DNA from: Linyphia triangularis | Taxonomy: Eukaryota; Arthropoda; Arachnida; Araneae; Linyphiidae | Direction: 5' to 3' | DNA length: 64,000 nucleotides | NCBI GenBank assembly: GCA_963978545.1 | Contig: OZ021729.1 | Span: 14,721,501 to 14,785,500 of the forward strand | Part shown: one piece after another, positions 1-9,830 of the stretch | Layout of the letters: each line of letters starts with the position of its first letter | How positions within the stretch are numbered: the first letter of the stretch is position 1 | Notes under the pieces: model-generated | Databases searched by the model: none | Told to the model about the DNA's origin: nothing | The model's input: only the letters and a program-made list of their open reading frames with translations | Translations under genes and position numbers: made by a program

Positions 1-113
<113 letters not shown>

Positions 114-117
114 CAAC

Positions 118-182
118 TATAAATACAACCCAAATCCTGCGGCTGCCTCATTTACTTCCTGGACCCCAAGCCAGACGGACCT
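118..182 (+). promoter_or_regulatory. TATA-Inr-DPE core promoter for zinc-finger gene 1
   Basis: TATAAATAC begins at 118, the initiator TCATTT puts A+1 at 150, and GGACCT occupies 177-182 (+28 to +33). These match the arthropod core-promoter consensus for all three elements. It leaves a leader of about 250 nt before the ATG at 400. Confidence 0.75.
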
Positions 183-399
183 CTACACACTTGCTAATAC
201 CGGCGTGGTTTTAAAGTATTTTTCTGCCGGGACCTATCGTACCTGTTGCCGGGACTTTACAAAATAGTTTTGCGGCAACTATTTTTTCTTCTGCGTAATT
301 GAATTTTTTTGTATCGTGACCTTTCTTGAAACATCATTTTCCTTACCGACAGCTGCATCAATTATTTTTCTGGAAACTCTCATAATGGTCGTCTACCCA

Positions 400-1782
400 A
401 TGTATAACATTTTTTCCAACATGCGTAGACGTTGGGCTTCAAAACACTTTGATTGTCCCCAGTGCAATATCCACATTTCTTTTGCCGAATTTGACAAACA
501 CGTTAAAGTCCAACATGGGATTAACCCTCAGACTCAATGTCCCTATTGTTTCGGAAAGTTTGACTGGAATCGAGGACAAACTTGTAGCGAAATTGTCAAC
601 AAGCATCGCCAAAAATGTATGAAATCTCTTCTCGAAGAATACCTCAGATTCCGCGAACCACAAGATCCACCAGAGCCATCCTTCCCCGAAGCCTCCTCCG
701 ATCCCTGCCAAACATGCTACGAACCCCTTCGGAAAGGTTTCGCCCGTAACATGGCAGGACGTACTTTTCAGAAACAGTGGGGTGGTTTTTATTACCACAT
801 TGGAAACGAACCAGAATATACGCGACACCCTGAACACGTGGTGTTTACCGAAGAGAGCGGACTTGGCGATTCAGTTTATTCGATTATTCGTCATTTCCAG
901 GATTCAAAAGACACGCACAATTGGTATCATCTCATGGTCAAGTCGAATGCTTGGTCTGTCTTTTCCAAAGCCATGTTAGGTCTGGAAGATGTTTTCTTTT
1001 TACCATACTGGTGTCTGTGTGACGGATCAAAGAGCGGAAAAGAGGTCCATCACCGACACATGGTTGTGGTGGCGGGTAAGACGAGCGAGTTTATGAAAAA
1101 GTGGCGAAGCGGTGTACGAATCTCTGGCCAAATTGTCAAATTCCATCGCCAGATCAAGAGTCAGAGTCACTTGATCAATGTGCTCAATTACGTGAGTAAT
1201 CCCAAAGCCATCTGCAACGGGACCCTCGACTCGAAACTTGGACGAGGGAAACGCGGAGCCCATTACTGGATCAATCGACAAATGTATCCCCATGCGAGAA
1301 TCGCTATGGCGTGCCTGTTTGAAAACGGTATCGTGCGACTCATGGATCGGAAAGTTCGGGACAGGGATCCTGGTAAATTTTTCCAGTACGTGAAACATTA
1401 TCGAGATAAAAATAGTAACAAGAAACTGTTTGTCGAACGATTTCGTATTCCTTTAGATATACGCAATTGCGTGTTACCTTTGGCAGGAAACTTGGTTCCT
1501 TCCCGTATCGTGAAAAAGGACGAACCTGGACCCTTTTTGTGGCTGGGCGAAGACAAGATGTTTCTGGACGAAAGCGAAAACATGTCCCGAGAAGAATGGT
1601 ATAATCATCAGATGGAAAGGGGGAATTGTTTTGTAAATGCAATGGATTTGACGAGATATACGCTACAGAAATCTCACGTCAAGGTGGTTAATATCTTACA
1701 ACGGGTTATGAAACGATACAAATGGAGGTTTCCGGGTGACTGTCCAATTCATTACAAAGACGAGGATACAACTGAGTGTTGA
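400..1782 (+). CDS. Zinc-finger protein with possible HUH-nuclease-like core (paralogue 1)
   Basis: Unknown protein of 460 residues. The frame is open further upstream, but from an unlikely GTG. The ATG at 400 aligns exactly with the start of the paralogue at 2878 (18 residues from Met to the conserved F-D-C-P), so I chose it; an ATG at 385 is the alternative. The N-terminus carries CPxC ... H ... H and CPYCFGKFDW motifs, a C2H2-like pair shared with the genes at 2878 and 37672. Around residue 217 there is HHRHMVVV, an H-x-H followed by a hydrophobic strand, and about 45 residues later NYVSNPK. The order and spacing resemble the HUH and tyrosine motifs of rolling-circle Rep proteins, but no motif I is clear, so this is only a suggestion. 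A 99-bp repeat array begins at its stop codon. Confidence 0.7.
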   Translation: MYNIFSNMRRRWASKHFDCPQCNIHISFAEFDKHVKVQHGINPQTQCPYCFGKFDWNRGQTCSEIVNKHRQKCMKSLLEEYLRFREPQDPPEPSFPEASSDPCQTCYEPLRKGFARNMAGRTFQKQWGGFYYHIGNEPEYTRHPEHVVFTEESGLGDSVYSIIRHFQDSKDTHNWYHLMVKSNAWSVFSKAMLGLEDVFFLPYWCLCDGSKSGKEVHHRHMVVVAGKTSEFMKKWRSGVRISGQIVKFHRQIKSQSHLINVLNYVSNPKAICNGTLDSKLGRGKRGAHYWINRQMYPHARIAMACLFENGIVRLMDRKVRDRDPGKFFQYVKHYRDKNSNKKLFVERFRIPLDIRNCVLPLAGNLVPSRIVKKDEPGPFLWLGEDKMFLDESENMSREEWYNHQMERGNCFVNAMDLTRYTLQKSHVKVVNILQRVMKRYKWRFPGDCPIHYKDEDTTEC

Positions 1783-2561
1783 GAGATCTTTACAGACACC
1801 AAACAGTTATTTTAGATTAGCCACTGGAAAGAAAGTTCTGTGGACAGCAAATAGATTACGAGAAGGTATTGATCACAAAAAGGCTGAGAGACAGACACCA
1901 AACAGTTATTTTAGATTAGCCACTGGAAAGAAAGTTCTGTGGACAGCAAATAGATTACGAGAAGATCACAAAAAGGCTGAGAGATCTTTACAGACACCAA
2001 ACAGTTATTTTAGATTAGCCACTGGAAAGAAAGTTCTGTGGACAGCAAATAGATTACGAGAAGATCACAAAAAGGCTGAGAGATCTTTACAGACACCAAA
2101 CAGTTATTTTAGATTAGCCACTGGAAAGAAAGTTCTGTGGACAGCAAATAGATTACGAGAAGATCACAAAAAAGCTGAGAGATCTTTACAGACACCAAAA
2201 AGTTATTTTAGATTAGCCACTGGAAAGAAAGTTCTGTGGACAGCAAATAGATTACGAGAAGGGATTGATCACAAAAAGGCTGAGAGATCTTTACAGACAC
2301 CAAACAGTTATTTTAGATTAGCCACTGGAAAGAAAGTTCTGTGGACAGCAAATAGATTACGAGAAGATCACAAAAAGGCTGAGAGATCTTTACAGACACC
2401 AAACAGTTATTTTAGATTAGCCACTGGAAAGAAAGTTCTGTGGACAGCAAATAGATTACGAGAAGATCACAAAAAGGCTGAGAGATCTTTACAGACACCA
2501 AAAAGTTATTTTAGATTAGCCACTGGAAAGAAAGTTCTGTGGACAGCAAATAGATTACGAG

Positions 2562-2567
<6 letters not shown>
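1779..2567 (+). repeat. Eight tandem 99-bp repeats
   Basis: Eight near-identical units start at the stop codon of the preceding gene and run to a poly(T) tract. Units are 99 bp, with variants of +6 bp (at about 1866 and 2262) and -6 bp (at about 1890). All length changes are multiples of three. One plus-strand frame (1736-2755) stays open through all copies, repeating a 33-residue unit containing SYFRLATGKKVLWTANRLRE. No ATG precedes it, so translation is unproven. Confidence 0.9.

Positions 2568-2627
<60 letters not shown>
2568..2627. repeat. Poly(T) tract
   Basis: Sixty T without the matching A half, directly after the last 99-bp repeat and 7 nt before the next TATA box. Confidence 0.9.
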
Positions 2628-2628
<1 letters not shown>

Positions 2629-2634
2629 TATTGG

Positions 2635-2699
2635 TATAAATACAACCCAAATCCTGCTGCTTTCCCATTTACTTCCTGGACCCCGAGCGAGACCGACCT
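2635..2699 (+). promoter_or_regulatory. TATA-Inr-DPE-like core promoter for zinc-finger gene 2
   Basis: TATAAATAC at 2635, A+1 at 2667 in CCCATTT, CGACCT at 2694-2699 (first DPE base off consensus). The leader resembles that of gene 1 over about 70 bp. ATG follows at 2878. Confidence 0.65.
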
Positions 2700-2877
2700 A
2701 TTCATTTTCTCCTACTGACTTGAAGATTTTTTCCTACCAACCCGTTACAAGCTAGTTTTGCGGTTCATTCTACGAGTAGCTGCGTATCCGGCCGTTCCGC
2801 GACTCTACAAAATAGTGTTGCGGTTAATTTTTAAGAGTTGCCGTCATATATTTCCTACCAACCGTTCTTGACCCGCC

Positions 2878-3201
2878 ATGTCCGACAGTTTCAAGAAAAC
2901 GTACGAGCGCTTGGCTTCCAAACGCTTCGATTGTCCTCGGTGCTTCATCTCCGTGTCTCTTGCCGACTTTAACGAACACGTGAGCGTCCGACATGGAATC
3001 AACCTTCAGACGCAATGTGCTTATTGTTTCGGAAAGTACGAGTGGAGAAACGGTCAAGTGTGCAGCGATAGAGTCGGCATGCATCGCTTGCAATGTGTTT
3101 TTTCCCTCCTCGACGTATATTCGGACTGCATGATGCCTTTCCGCGTGACTGTGGAATTTCCGACGGGTGAGAAGGTGTTTGAAGGGTTTGTTGTGAAATG
3201 A
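2878..3201 (+). CDS. Short zinc-finger protein (paralogue 2)
   Basis: A 107-residue protein that corresponds to the N-terminal zinc-finger module of the gene at 400-1782: CPRC near residue 19, then two His, then CAYCFGKYEW and a further Cys/His group near residue 70. It lacks the long C-terminal region of paralogue 1. It may be a stand-alone finger protein or a truncated duplicate. AATAAATAAATAA just after the stop (about 3210) could serve as poly(A) signal. Role unknown; DNA or RNA binding is a guess from the finger pattern. Confidence 0.75.
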   Translation: MSDSFKKTYERLASKRFDCPRCFISVSLADFNEHVSVRHGINLQTQCAYCFGKYEWRNGQVCSDRVGMHRLQCVFSLLDVYSDCMMPFRVTVEFPTGEKVFEGFVVK

Positions 3202-3244
3202 TTTAAAAATAAATAAATAATGAGTAGGGAACCAAGTCCCTTTT

Positions 3245-3480
3245 TGGAAATAACTGACGAACCTTTAAAAAGAATTGAACCTTCAAAGATCTTTAAAAAA
3301 AAGTCTTTAAACTTTCAAAAAGCATTGAACCTTCAGAAAGCCTTGAACCTTCAAAGACTTTAAAAAAACCTTGAACATACTTTCAAAAAAGCCTTGAACC
3401 TTTAACAAGCCTTAAACCTTCAAAGACTTTCAATAAAGCCTTGAACCTTTAACAAGCCTTAAGATATTGTCAGCAAAAGT
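3245..3480 (+). repeat. Degenerate CTTGAACCTT repeats
   Basis: A decayed tandem array built on CCTTGAACCTT and CAAAGACTTT words, roughly 25-40 bp per unit with many indels. No coding potential. Confidence 0.7.
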
Positions 3481-3584
3481 TGATAGAAAGTTAGATCTAA
3501 AAAGAAATCAAGCAGGGGTCTTTGATGGAACGTTAATAAAGAGGGAACAGAACGAGAGTTTAAAAAAACGTTGTCAAGCTATTG

Positions 3585-3712
3585 TGTGGACACTTGGAAA
3601 ATCTTTCGAGATGCTGGTGAAAAGTTAAAGTACCAAAATACTTGCAAATATTTCGAGATGTTTGTGAAAAGGTCAAGTCCAAAGGCCTATGATATATATA
3701 TATTTTGAAAAA
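3585..3712 (+). repeat. Direct repeat bracketing satellite arrays, left copy
   Basis: About 120 bp containing two diverged 51-bp-type units and ending in AGGCCTATGATATATATA. It recurs almost exactly at 4551-4676, so the two copies enclose the 18-bp and 51-bp arrays. Confidence 0.8.
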
Positions 3713-4082
3713 ATTTTAAGTTTTGAAAAAATTTTAAGTTTTGAAAAAATTTCAAGTTTTGAAAAAATTTTAAGTTTTGAAAAAATTTTAAGTTTTGAAA
3801 AAATTTTAAGTTTTGAAAAAATTTTAAGTTTTGAAAAAATTTTAAGTTTTGAAAAAATTTTAAGTTTTGAAAAAAATTTTAAGTTTTGAAAAAAAATTTT
3901 AAGTTTTGAAAAAATTTTAAGTTTTGAAAAAATTTTAAGTTTTGAAAAAATTTTAAGTTTTGAAAAAATTTTAAGTTTTGAAAAAATTTTAAGTTTTGAA
4001 AAAATTTTAAGTTTTGAAAAAATTTTAAGTTTTGAAAAAATTTTAAGTTTTGAAAAAATTTTAAGTTTTGAAAAAATTTTAA
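3706..4082 (+). repeat. 18-bp satellite array, short copy
   Basis: About 21 units of TTTTGAAAAAATTTTAAG with rare length variants. The same unit, inverted, makes the much larger array at 16022-17887. Confidence 0.95.
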
Positions 4083-4575
4083 AGTCCAGACCCAAACACT
4101 TGGAAATATTTCGAGATGCTGGTGAAAAGTTAAAGTCCAGATCCAAATACTTGGAAATATTTCGAGATGCTGGTGAAAAGTTAAAGTCCAGATCCAAATA
4201 CTTGGAAATATTTCGAGATGCTGGTGAAAAGTTAAAGTCCAGATCCAAATACTTGGAAATATTTCGAGATGCTGGTGAAAAGTTAAAGTCCAGATCCAAA
4301 TACTTGGAAATATTTCGAGATGCTGGTGAAAAGTTAAAGTCCAGATCCAAATACTTGGAAATATTTCGAGATGCTGGTGAAAAGTTAAAGTCCAGATCCA
4401 AATACTTGGAAATGTTTCGAGATGCTGGTGAAAAGTTAAAGTCCAGACCCTTGGAAATATTTCGAGATGCTTGTGAAAAGTTAAAGTCCAGACCCAAACA
4501 CTTGGAAATATTTCGAGATGCTTGTGAAAAGTTAAAGTCCAGACCAAAATACTTGGAAAATCTTTCGAGATGCTG
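4083..4575 (+). repeat. 51-bp satellite array
   Basis: Nine to ten units of 51 bp containing TTTCGAGATGCTGGTGAAAA, some shortened or diverged towards the right end. Because 51 is divisible by three, frames on both strands stay open (the plus frame reads FRDAGEKLKSRSKYLEI), but no start supports translation. Confidence 0.95.
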
Positions 4576-4652
4576 GTGAAAAGTTAAAGTACCAAACACT
4601 TGCAAATATTTTGAGATGTTTGTGAAAAGGTCAAGTCCAAAGGCCTATGATA

Positions 4653-4676
<24 letters not shown>
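4551..4676 (+). repeat. Direct repeat bracketing satellite arrays, right copy
   Basis: Partner of 3585-3712. It ends in a longer TA run that merges into the poly(T) tract. Confidence 0.8.

Positions 4677-4740
<64 letters not shown>
4651..4740. repeat. (TA)n plus poly(T) tract
   Basis: TA dinucleotides 4651-4675 run into about 65 T. It takes the place of the usual A/T palindrome upstream of the next promoter. Confidence 0.9.
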
Positions 4741-4742
<2 letters not shown>

Positions 4743-4750
4743 GGTGGTGG

Positions 4751-4815
4751 TATATATACGACCCGTTTCCTGCAGGAAGCTCATTCAGAACCCAGTTCCT
4801 GAACAAGAAAGACCT
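4751..4815 (+). promoter_or_regulatory. TATA-Inr-DPE core promoter
   Basis: TATATATAC at 4751, initiator TCATTC with A+1 at 4783, AGACCT at 4810-4815. Spacing is identical to other copies. The ATG at 4880 lies 97 nt downstream of A+1. Confidence 0.75.
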
Positions 4816-4879
4816 CTCCTGCTCCTGGATATTTGTCATTTTTGCTACTCTCCAAGTCTTTACTTTTCGCTACACCATC

Positions 4880-6055
4880 ATGACTACCACCACTTTTCCA
4901 GACCTCAGCAAGCTATTGTATGGAGATGAGTCTTCCACGTTTCAAGCTGGTGACTTGGATTTAAATGCTGTGTTTTCTGCTGAACCAGAGTCACCAAAAA
5001 TCACATCTCCTGTCGTCTCTCAACCAACAACTGAAACGTTAGAGACGAAAAAGTCTTCCAGCCACAAATCCCGAAAAAGATCATCATCCAAAAAAGAAAA
5101 AAAGGATTTAAATGCTGTGTTTTCTGCTGAACCAGAGTCACCAAAAATCACATCTCCTGTCGTCTCTCAACCAACAACTGAAACGTTAGAGACGAAAAAG
5201 TCTTCCAGCCACAAATCCCGAAAAAGATCATCATCCAAAAAAGAAAAAAAGTGTTCAGAGAAAAAAGTCCCAGAGTCCTTCAAGGATATGATAGATTTCC
5301 TCTGCCCACCGAAATTGGAAAGTCTTGATCCAGTGGTGTCATGCAAGTCTCCGCCGTCTATTGAAACAACATCCATGGACACAACCGACTATTTAAATTT
5401 CGAGCCAGATTCGCCCATACCGGAGGTTTCGCCCGCCAAGAAACTAATTTCCCCCATAAGAAGACCTACTTCTCTGCTCCTCAAGAGACCCATTTCACCT
5501 ATCAGAAGACCGGACAATAGTATAACTTATGCACCCCAATCTACTTGCCGCCAGCCTACTTCCCACCAGCCTACTTACCGCCGGCCTAGCAGATCCGTCA
5601 TTGCTCCAAGACGTGGTATGCAAAGATGCATGTCCCCCCAGGACCGTTCCATCCAAAGGGCCCGTTTTCAACGTCGACGACAGGTGTACAACCACCATGA
5701 GGGAATCCTTGTCCTCGCGGCCCACCAACAGAGTTACGTGCTTACCAACGGGCACGTTAGCTGTTGTGAGGACAGTGATCCCGATTGGGATATTCATCTC
5801 CTGGACGATTTAAAATCGTTCAGGGGGAAATCTTTGTACGTCGTCGACGAAGAAAGCAAAATTGCTTTCAAAAAGGCACAAGAGACGTGGCCAGAGTCGG
5901 AGCCATTGACGCATATCAAGGCGATTCTTATCGTGGCCACGTCGAGGTTCCTGGGGACGTGTAGCTACTGCCAGGAGCAATGCTTACGGTTCAAAGCTAT
6001 AGTCGGAGGTATAATGCGGATAGTGCCAATTCCCCTTGATTTGATTAGACATTGA
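4880..6055 (+). CDS. Ser/Pro/Arg-rich protein with internal duplication, unknown
   Basis: A 391-residue protein I do not recognise. The start is the first ATG after the promoter; frame upstream of it is poly-Phe from the homopolymer and is not coding. Residues 27-124 are two identical 49-residue copies, each holding a SHKSRKRSSSKKEKK basic patch. The middle (about 180-270) is rich in P, S and R with repeated ISPIRRP and QPTSHQPTYRRP-like words, suggesting disorder. The last 120 residues look globular and contain CSYCQEQC, a possible metal site. The basic Ser/Arg region could bind nucleic acid. A hairpin lies 16 nt after the stop. Confidence 0.75.
   Translation: MTTTTFPDLSKLLYGDESSTFQAGDLDLNAVFSAEPESPKITSPVVSQPTTETLETKKSSSHKSRKRSSSKKEKKDLNAVFSAEPESPKITSPVVSQPTTETLETKKSSSHKSRKRSSSKKEKKCSEKKVPESFKDMIDFLCPPKLESLDPVVSCKSPPSIETTSMDTTDYLNFEPDSPIPEVSPAKKLISPIRRPTSLLLKRPISPIRRPDNSITYAPQSTCRQPTSHQPTYRRPSRSVIAPRRGMQRCMSPQDRSIQRARFQRRRQVYNHHEGILVLAAHQQSYVLTNGHVSCCEDSDPDWDIHLLDDLKSFRGKSLYVVDEESKIAFKKAQETWPESEPLTHIKAILIVATSRFLGTCSYCQEQCLRFKAIVGGIMRIVPIPLDLIRH
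4958..5251 (+). repeat. Exact 147-bp in-frame tandem duplication
   Basis: 4958-5104 and 5105-5251 appear identical base for base within the coding sequence, so the duplication is recent or maintained. Confidence 0.9.
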
Positions 6056-6070
6056 GTTTGGGTTTGACCC

Positions 6071-6145
6071 CTAAAAAAATGGGAGAGAGCTCGTTGCGAG
6101 TCTTTGGAAACAAGGACTTGCATCGGCTCTCTCCCATTTTTTTAG
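6071..6145 (+). ncRNA. 75-nt hairpin, terminator or pre-miRNA-like
   Basis: A perfect 20-bp outer stem (6071-6090 with 6126-6145; CTAAAAAAATGGGAGAGAGC and its complement) continues after a small internal loop into an imperfect 10-bp inner stem with a GGAAAC terminal loop. It begins 16 nt after the stop of the Ser/Pro-rich gene. The shape fits a pre-miRNA or a 3'-end structure; transcription is unknown. Confidence 0.45.
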
Positions 6146-7604
6146 GTTCGGCAAGGCACCAAGGTTGGGTGTTTTTGGAAAAAAGAGGCTGTAGATCAAT
6201 GTATTAACTCATTGACGGTCATGCACGACGTCTTAGGATCCCCAGTTTTTCTAGCAATACACAACATTTTAAGTTTATAAATAAAATTTAAAATAAGATA
6301 TATTTTAGATATTTTTATTAGGATAATAATCCTATCTAAATTAAAAAAATAATTCCAAAAAATATGAATTATAATTTAAAAATTATTGTTGGGACTGGAG
6401 AATTCGGCCATGACCGTCAGTGGGTTAAAAGACGTTTAAAAAAATCAAATTGTTGGATTGTAAATAAATTAGGTTTTTTCAAAGATGGTGTGTATTGAAA
6501 ACTTTTAAAAAATCTTGTTCCACCCATGTCAACATTGGCAATTGATTTGACGCCAAATGTAATTTTAATTCATTATTGTAGCCAAACCTATCACTGCATT
6601 TTGCTATGTGATTCGAATCTCAAACTAATTGAGAGATTTTAATTTGGAAGAGGGTTTTTTAATTCGAATAATTTGAATATTAAATTCGATTATTATTTTT
6701 TTTTGTGCCAGGCACGGAGGCTAAAATCGAATCGAGCACAAATTTAGGAGGTAGATAATCATTTTCAATGACAATGCTTTCTATCCTTAGATTCTATCAC
6801 GTATTGGCTACTTAGAGGAGAAATATAGTAGAGAGAGCAACGCTATGCTAACTCCCCGCGTTTCGGTGCCCCGTAGTTAAGCCAAATTCACGTGGTTTCA
6901 AATTACCATATTTGGCGAAAATCTTGGGCGCAGTGTGTTTAGGCAATTTTTACGTTCTTCCAATCAACAATTTTTTTTAATCAATTCAAAATTCCGTTCA
7001 TTCTCTCTTGGAGGACATTGGCAAAAGAGTAAAAATAAAAATCTGTGAGATATCTGAAATTCATAGCTTTTGTTTTAATGTCAGTAATTTTTTTCTAATT
7101 TTATTAATTTACCGGTACTAAATGTTTGTTATACTTAATATTGTAGAAAAGCTTGTGTTATAATTTTGCAACCACATTTAGCGAAAAAAAATATTAGTTT
7201 TACACTATACAAAATAAATTTTAAGTACCAGTTTGTAGTTTGGTAGGTAATCAATATTAATATATCTGACGGTGAAAAAGATGAACTTTGAAACTACATT
7301 ACAAGTGAAATTTCCCATTCAGTTATTGTTTTGGTACTTTTCATCAATTTCCCTTACACATTAATAATTAAAGCATTCTGGCGGATAAACACATACGAAT
7401 TTACTAAAAATGTTTGATTTGTGAAAGTTTTTAAAGCTAAATAGTAAAATTCGCCAGATAATATTAAAATTCGCCAATAGTAGATTACGCATGATGAGCA
7501 AAAAATAAAATCTATCATATGAAAAATAAAGTATGAAAAGGGTAAAAATCGTATATTTTTTACCATGGTATGTACTATAAAACAGTAAATATATTATATT
7601 GAAT

Positions 7605-7794
7605 CAATTTCAGACAGGCAGACCAAACGGTATAGTGGTTAGTGTGCTAGCTTCTAGACCGCAAGGTTGCGGGTCCCGTGTTAGACATGGGTGTTTGTAA
7701 ATGTATGTTGGCTTGTCTAATGACGAATGTTTCGGCGCCCTCGTGTTGCTGACGGCGCCAGATAATCTGAATACAACTAACCAATTTCAGACAG
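7605..7794 (+). mobile_element. tRNA-derived SINE with 13-bp target-site duplication
   Basis: The insert 7618-7781 is flanked by CAATTTCAGACAG at 7605-7617 and 7782-7794. The body has a tRNA-like A box (TATAGTGGTTAGTGTGC) and B box (AAGGTTGCGGGTCCCG), followed by a non-tRNA tail with GGCGCCCTCGTGTTGC. The long exact duplication points to LINE-type retroposition in a nuclear genome. Confidence 0.75.
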
Positions 7795-8560
7795 AGTATA
7801 AAGATGCAGTTTATGAATCATATATATAGGGGAATTGTAAAAATGTATTTAATTGCTTTGCCAACAAACATTGTTGAATGAAGTCAATTTTACCATATAT
7901 TAACATTTATTGCCCCCAAAACAAAGTATTTTTGGCCTTTTTACGATGAATTCTGCCACTTTGAATTCTTTCAGTGAATGTTTTACCCAAGTGACAGTCT
8001 TATTTTCAGGTTCATAAAATAAAATTGACTTCATCAACAACATTCGATAATTTCCAAGGATGATTAGTCCATAGCATGTCAAGTAATTAGATTAAATAAA
8101 TATGGAAGATTTGAATCAATACCAGAAAGACTTTGAGAAACTACCCTATGCATTATATTTTTTAATTTAATTTCACAATCACTTAAAAAATATTTTTCCC
8201 CGCAGTTCTACATAATTTTATTGCATCTAAAGTAGGCTTTGTAAATCCACCTTATTTTTTCTTATGATTTTAACCTAATCTTAATATTTCTTACTACATA
8301 ATGCTTACTGTATGTTTCTTTTGCAATTTTTTCTTGTAAAGACTTCTTCATTGCACATAAAAGTTGCATATAAAGATTTATATAGAAAAAACATTTTTTA
8401 TGGGTTACTTTTTTTAATCTTTTTATAAAGGGTTTTATTATACCGTTCAATCCCATTATCTCTCTACCAAACGTTAATAACGATTGTATAACACATTGCT
8501 AAAACCATGATAAGTTGATTGGTTTTTAAGTTCAACGACATAATTTTTTGCACTATAACA

Positions 8561-8820
8561 CGGCTAATCAGGCCGGGACCTATAGTTAAGCGTGGATTCC
8601 AAACCCCAACGAACATCGATGCTTAACCCAGGATTCGAACTCAGCACCTTTGACATACGAGGCAGTGGCAACATATTGTATTAATATTTTATTAGATTTG
8701 ATTCGATATTTTATGGTTATAGATAAATATTAAATTACGCCAGGATATAGTTTCAACAATATACAGATAAATGAACGTAGTTCAAGTGATAAGGAGGAAA
8801 AGCCTTCTGGAAGGTACTTC
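8561..8820 (-). mobile_element. tRNA-like SINE relative, tandem copy 1
   Basis: Contains a reverse-oriented tRNA-like B box (CCAGGATTCGAACTCAGC) and an AGCGTGGATTCCAAACC block. The unit is repeated at 8850-9095 with about 80 percent similarity by eye and again, alone, at 22660-22787. Confidence 0.55.
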
Positions 8821-8849
8821 ACAGGGATAATGTCTTTTACAATAACTAA

Positions 8850-9095
8850 GCTAATGAAGCGGGGACGTATAGTTTAGAGTAGATTCCGAACCACGACGAA
8901 CATCGATGCTTTACTCAGGATTCGAAACCAGCATCTTTGACATGCGAGGCGGCAACAGATTGTATTAAATTTTTTATTAGATTTGATTCGATGGCTATAG
9001 ATAAAGATTAAATTGCGCCAGTTACAGCAAGATATAGACTATTACTAAGCTAAGGAACGTAGTGCTAGTGATAAGAAGGAAAAGCCTTCCGCGAG
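8850..9095 (-). mobile_element. tRNA-like SINE relative, tandem copy 2
   Basis: Second copy of the 8561-8820 unit, including the downstream AGATTTGATTCGAT and AAGGAAAAGCCTTCC segments, so the duplication covers about 250 bp. Confidence 0.5.
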
Positions 9096-9234
9096 ATCTT
9101 TAAAGAGGAAACTAAAACACATTTTGTCTTGTATGGAAGGAAATAGAGAACACCCCTGTCAAAAAACACATTAACCAAAACAAGACCACTGAAATTCAAA
9201 AAGTCAAATAAAAAAATATTTTTTAGTTTCCCAT

Positions 9235-9830
9235 TAAAAGACCTCACGGAAGGCAGTCCTCCTTACATATGGATAATCTAAAAATGAACTGCCAATATTT
9301 TACGATGTTTCCGTGCAGTATAGTCCTCTTGTTTTGTTACTAGGACATAACAAAAAAATCAACGAACCGTGGCGACCCCTAACAGTAGTAAATTTAAATT
9401 GTTAGTTTATTTGATTGTCTGAATTTTATTACGATCGCGTTCGAACTTATGTGCAATTTAATAGGAGTTTTCCGTATTTCCTTCCATTCAAGACGAAAAA
9501 GTTTCCGTTTGAAAGACCTCCCGGAAGGCGTTCCACCTTATAGTATGGATAATCCAATAATGATTTACTTATGTTTGATCATTCAATACAATATAGTCCT
9601 CTTGTATCTGTTGCTAAAAAAATCACATACAACGAATTCAGTTCAATACTTTATCGAAGCGAATATAGTACCCTCTAACTGTAACAAATTGAAGTTTGTA
9701 GTTTATTTTATTATCTGAATTTTGTTACGTTCTGATTAATTTGAAGTGTGATGGAATTTTTCTATATTTATTCCCATTCAAGACGAAAATGAGTGCAACT
9801 TCCCCCTTGAAAGACCTCCTGGAAGGCTTT
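9235..9830. repeat. Tandem units with GAAAGACCTCCCGGAAGGC
   Basis: Two units of about 275 bp (starting near 9235 and 9512) and the head of a third (about 9805). Each begins with the AAAGACCTCCCGGAAGGC word and continues through GTATAGTCCTCTTGT. Inverted forms occur at 9085 and 9985. Confidence 0.6.

Noticed and set aside
4100..4579. Proteins encoded by the 51-bp repeats on either strand
   Set aside because: Open frames follow automatically from a stop-free unit divisible by three; no start or promoter fits.
7618..7690. Functional tRNA gene
   Set aside because: A and B boxes are present, but the acceptor stem does not close and the element has a SINE tail and target-site duplication.
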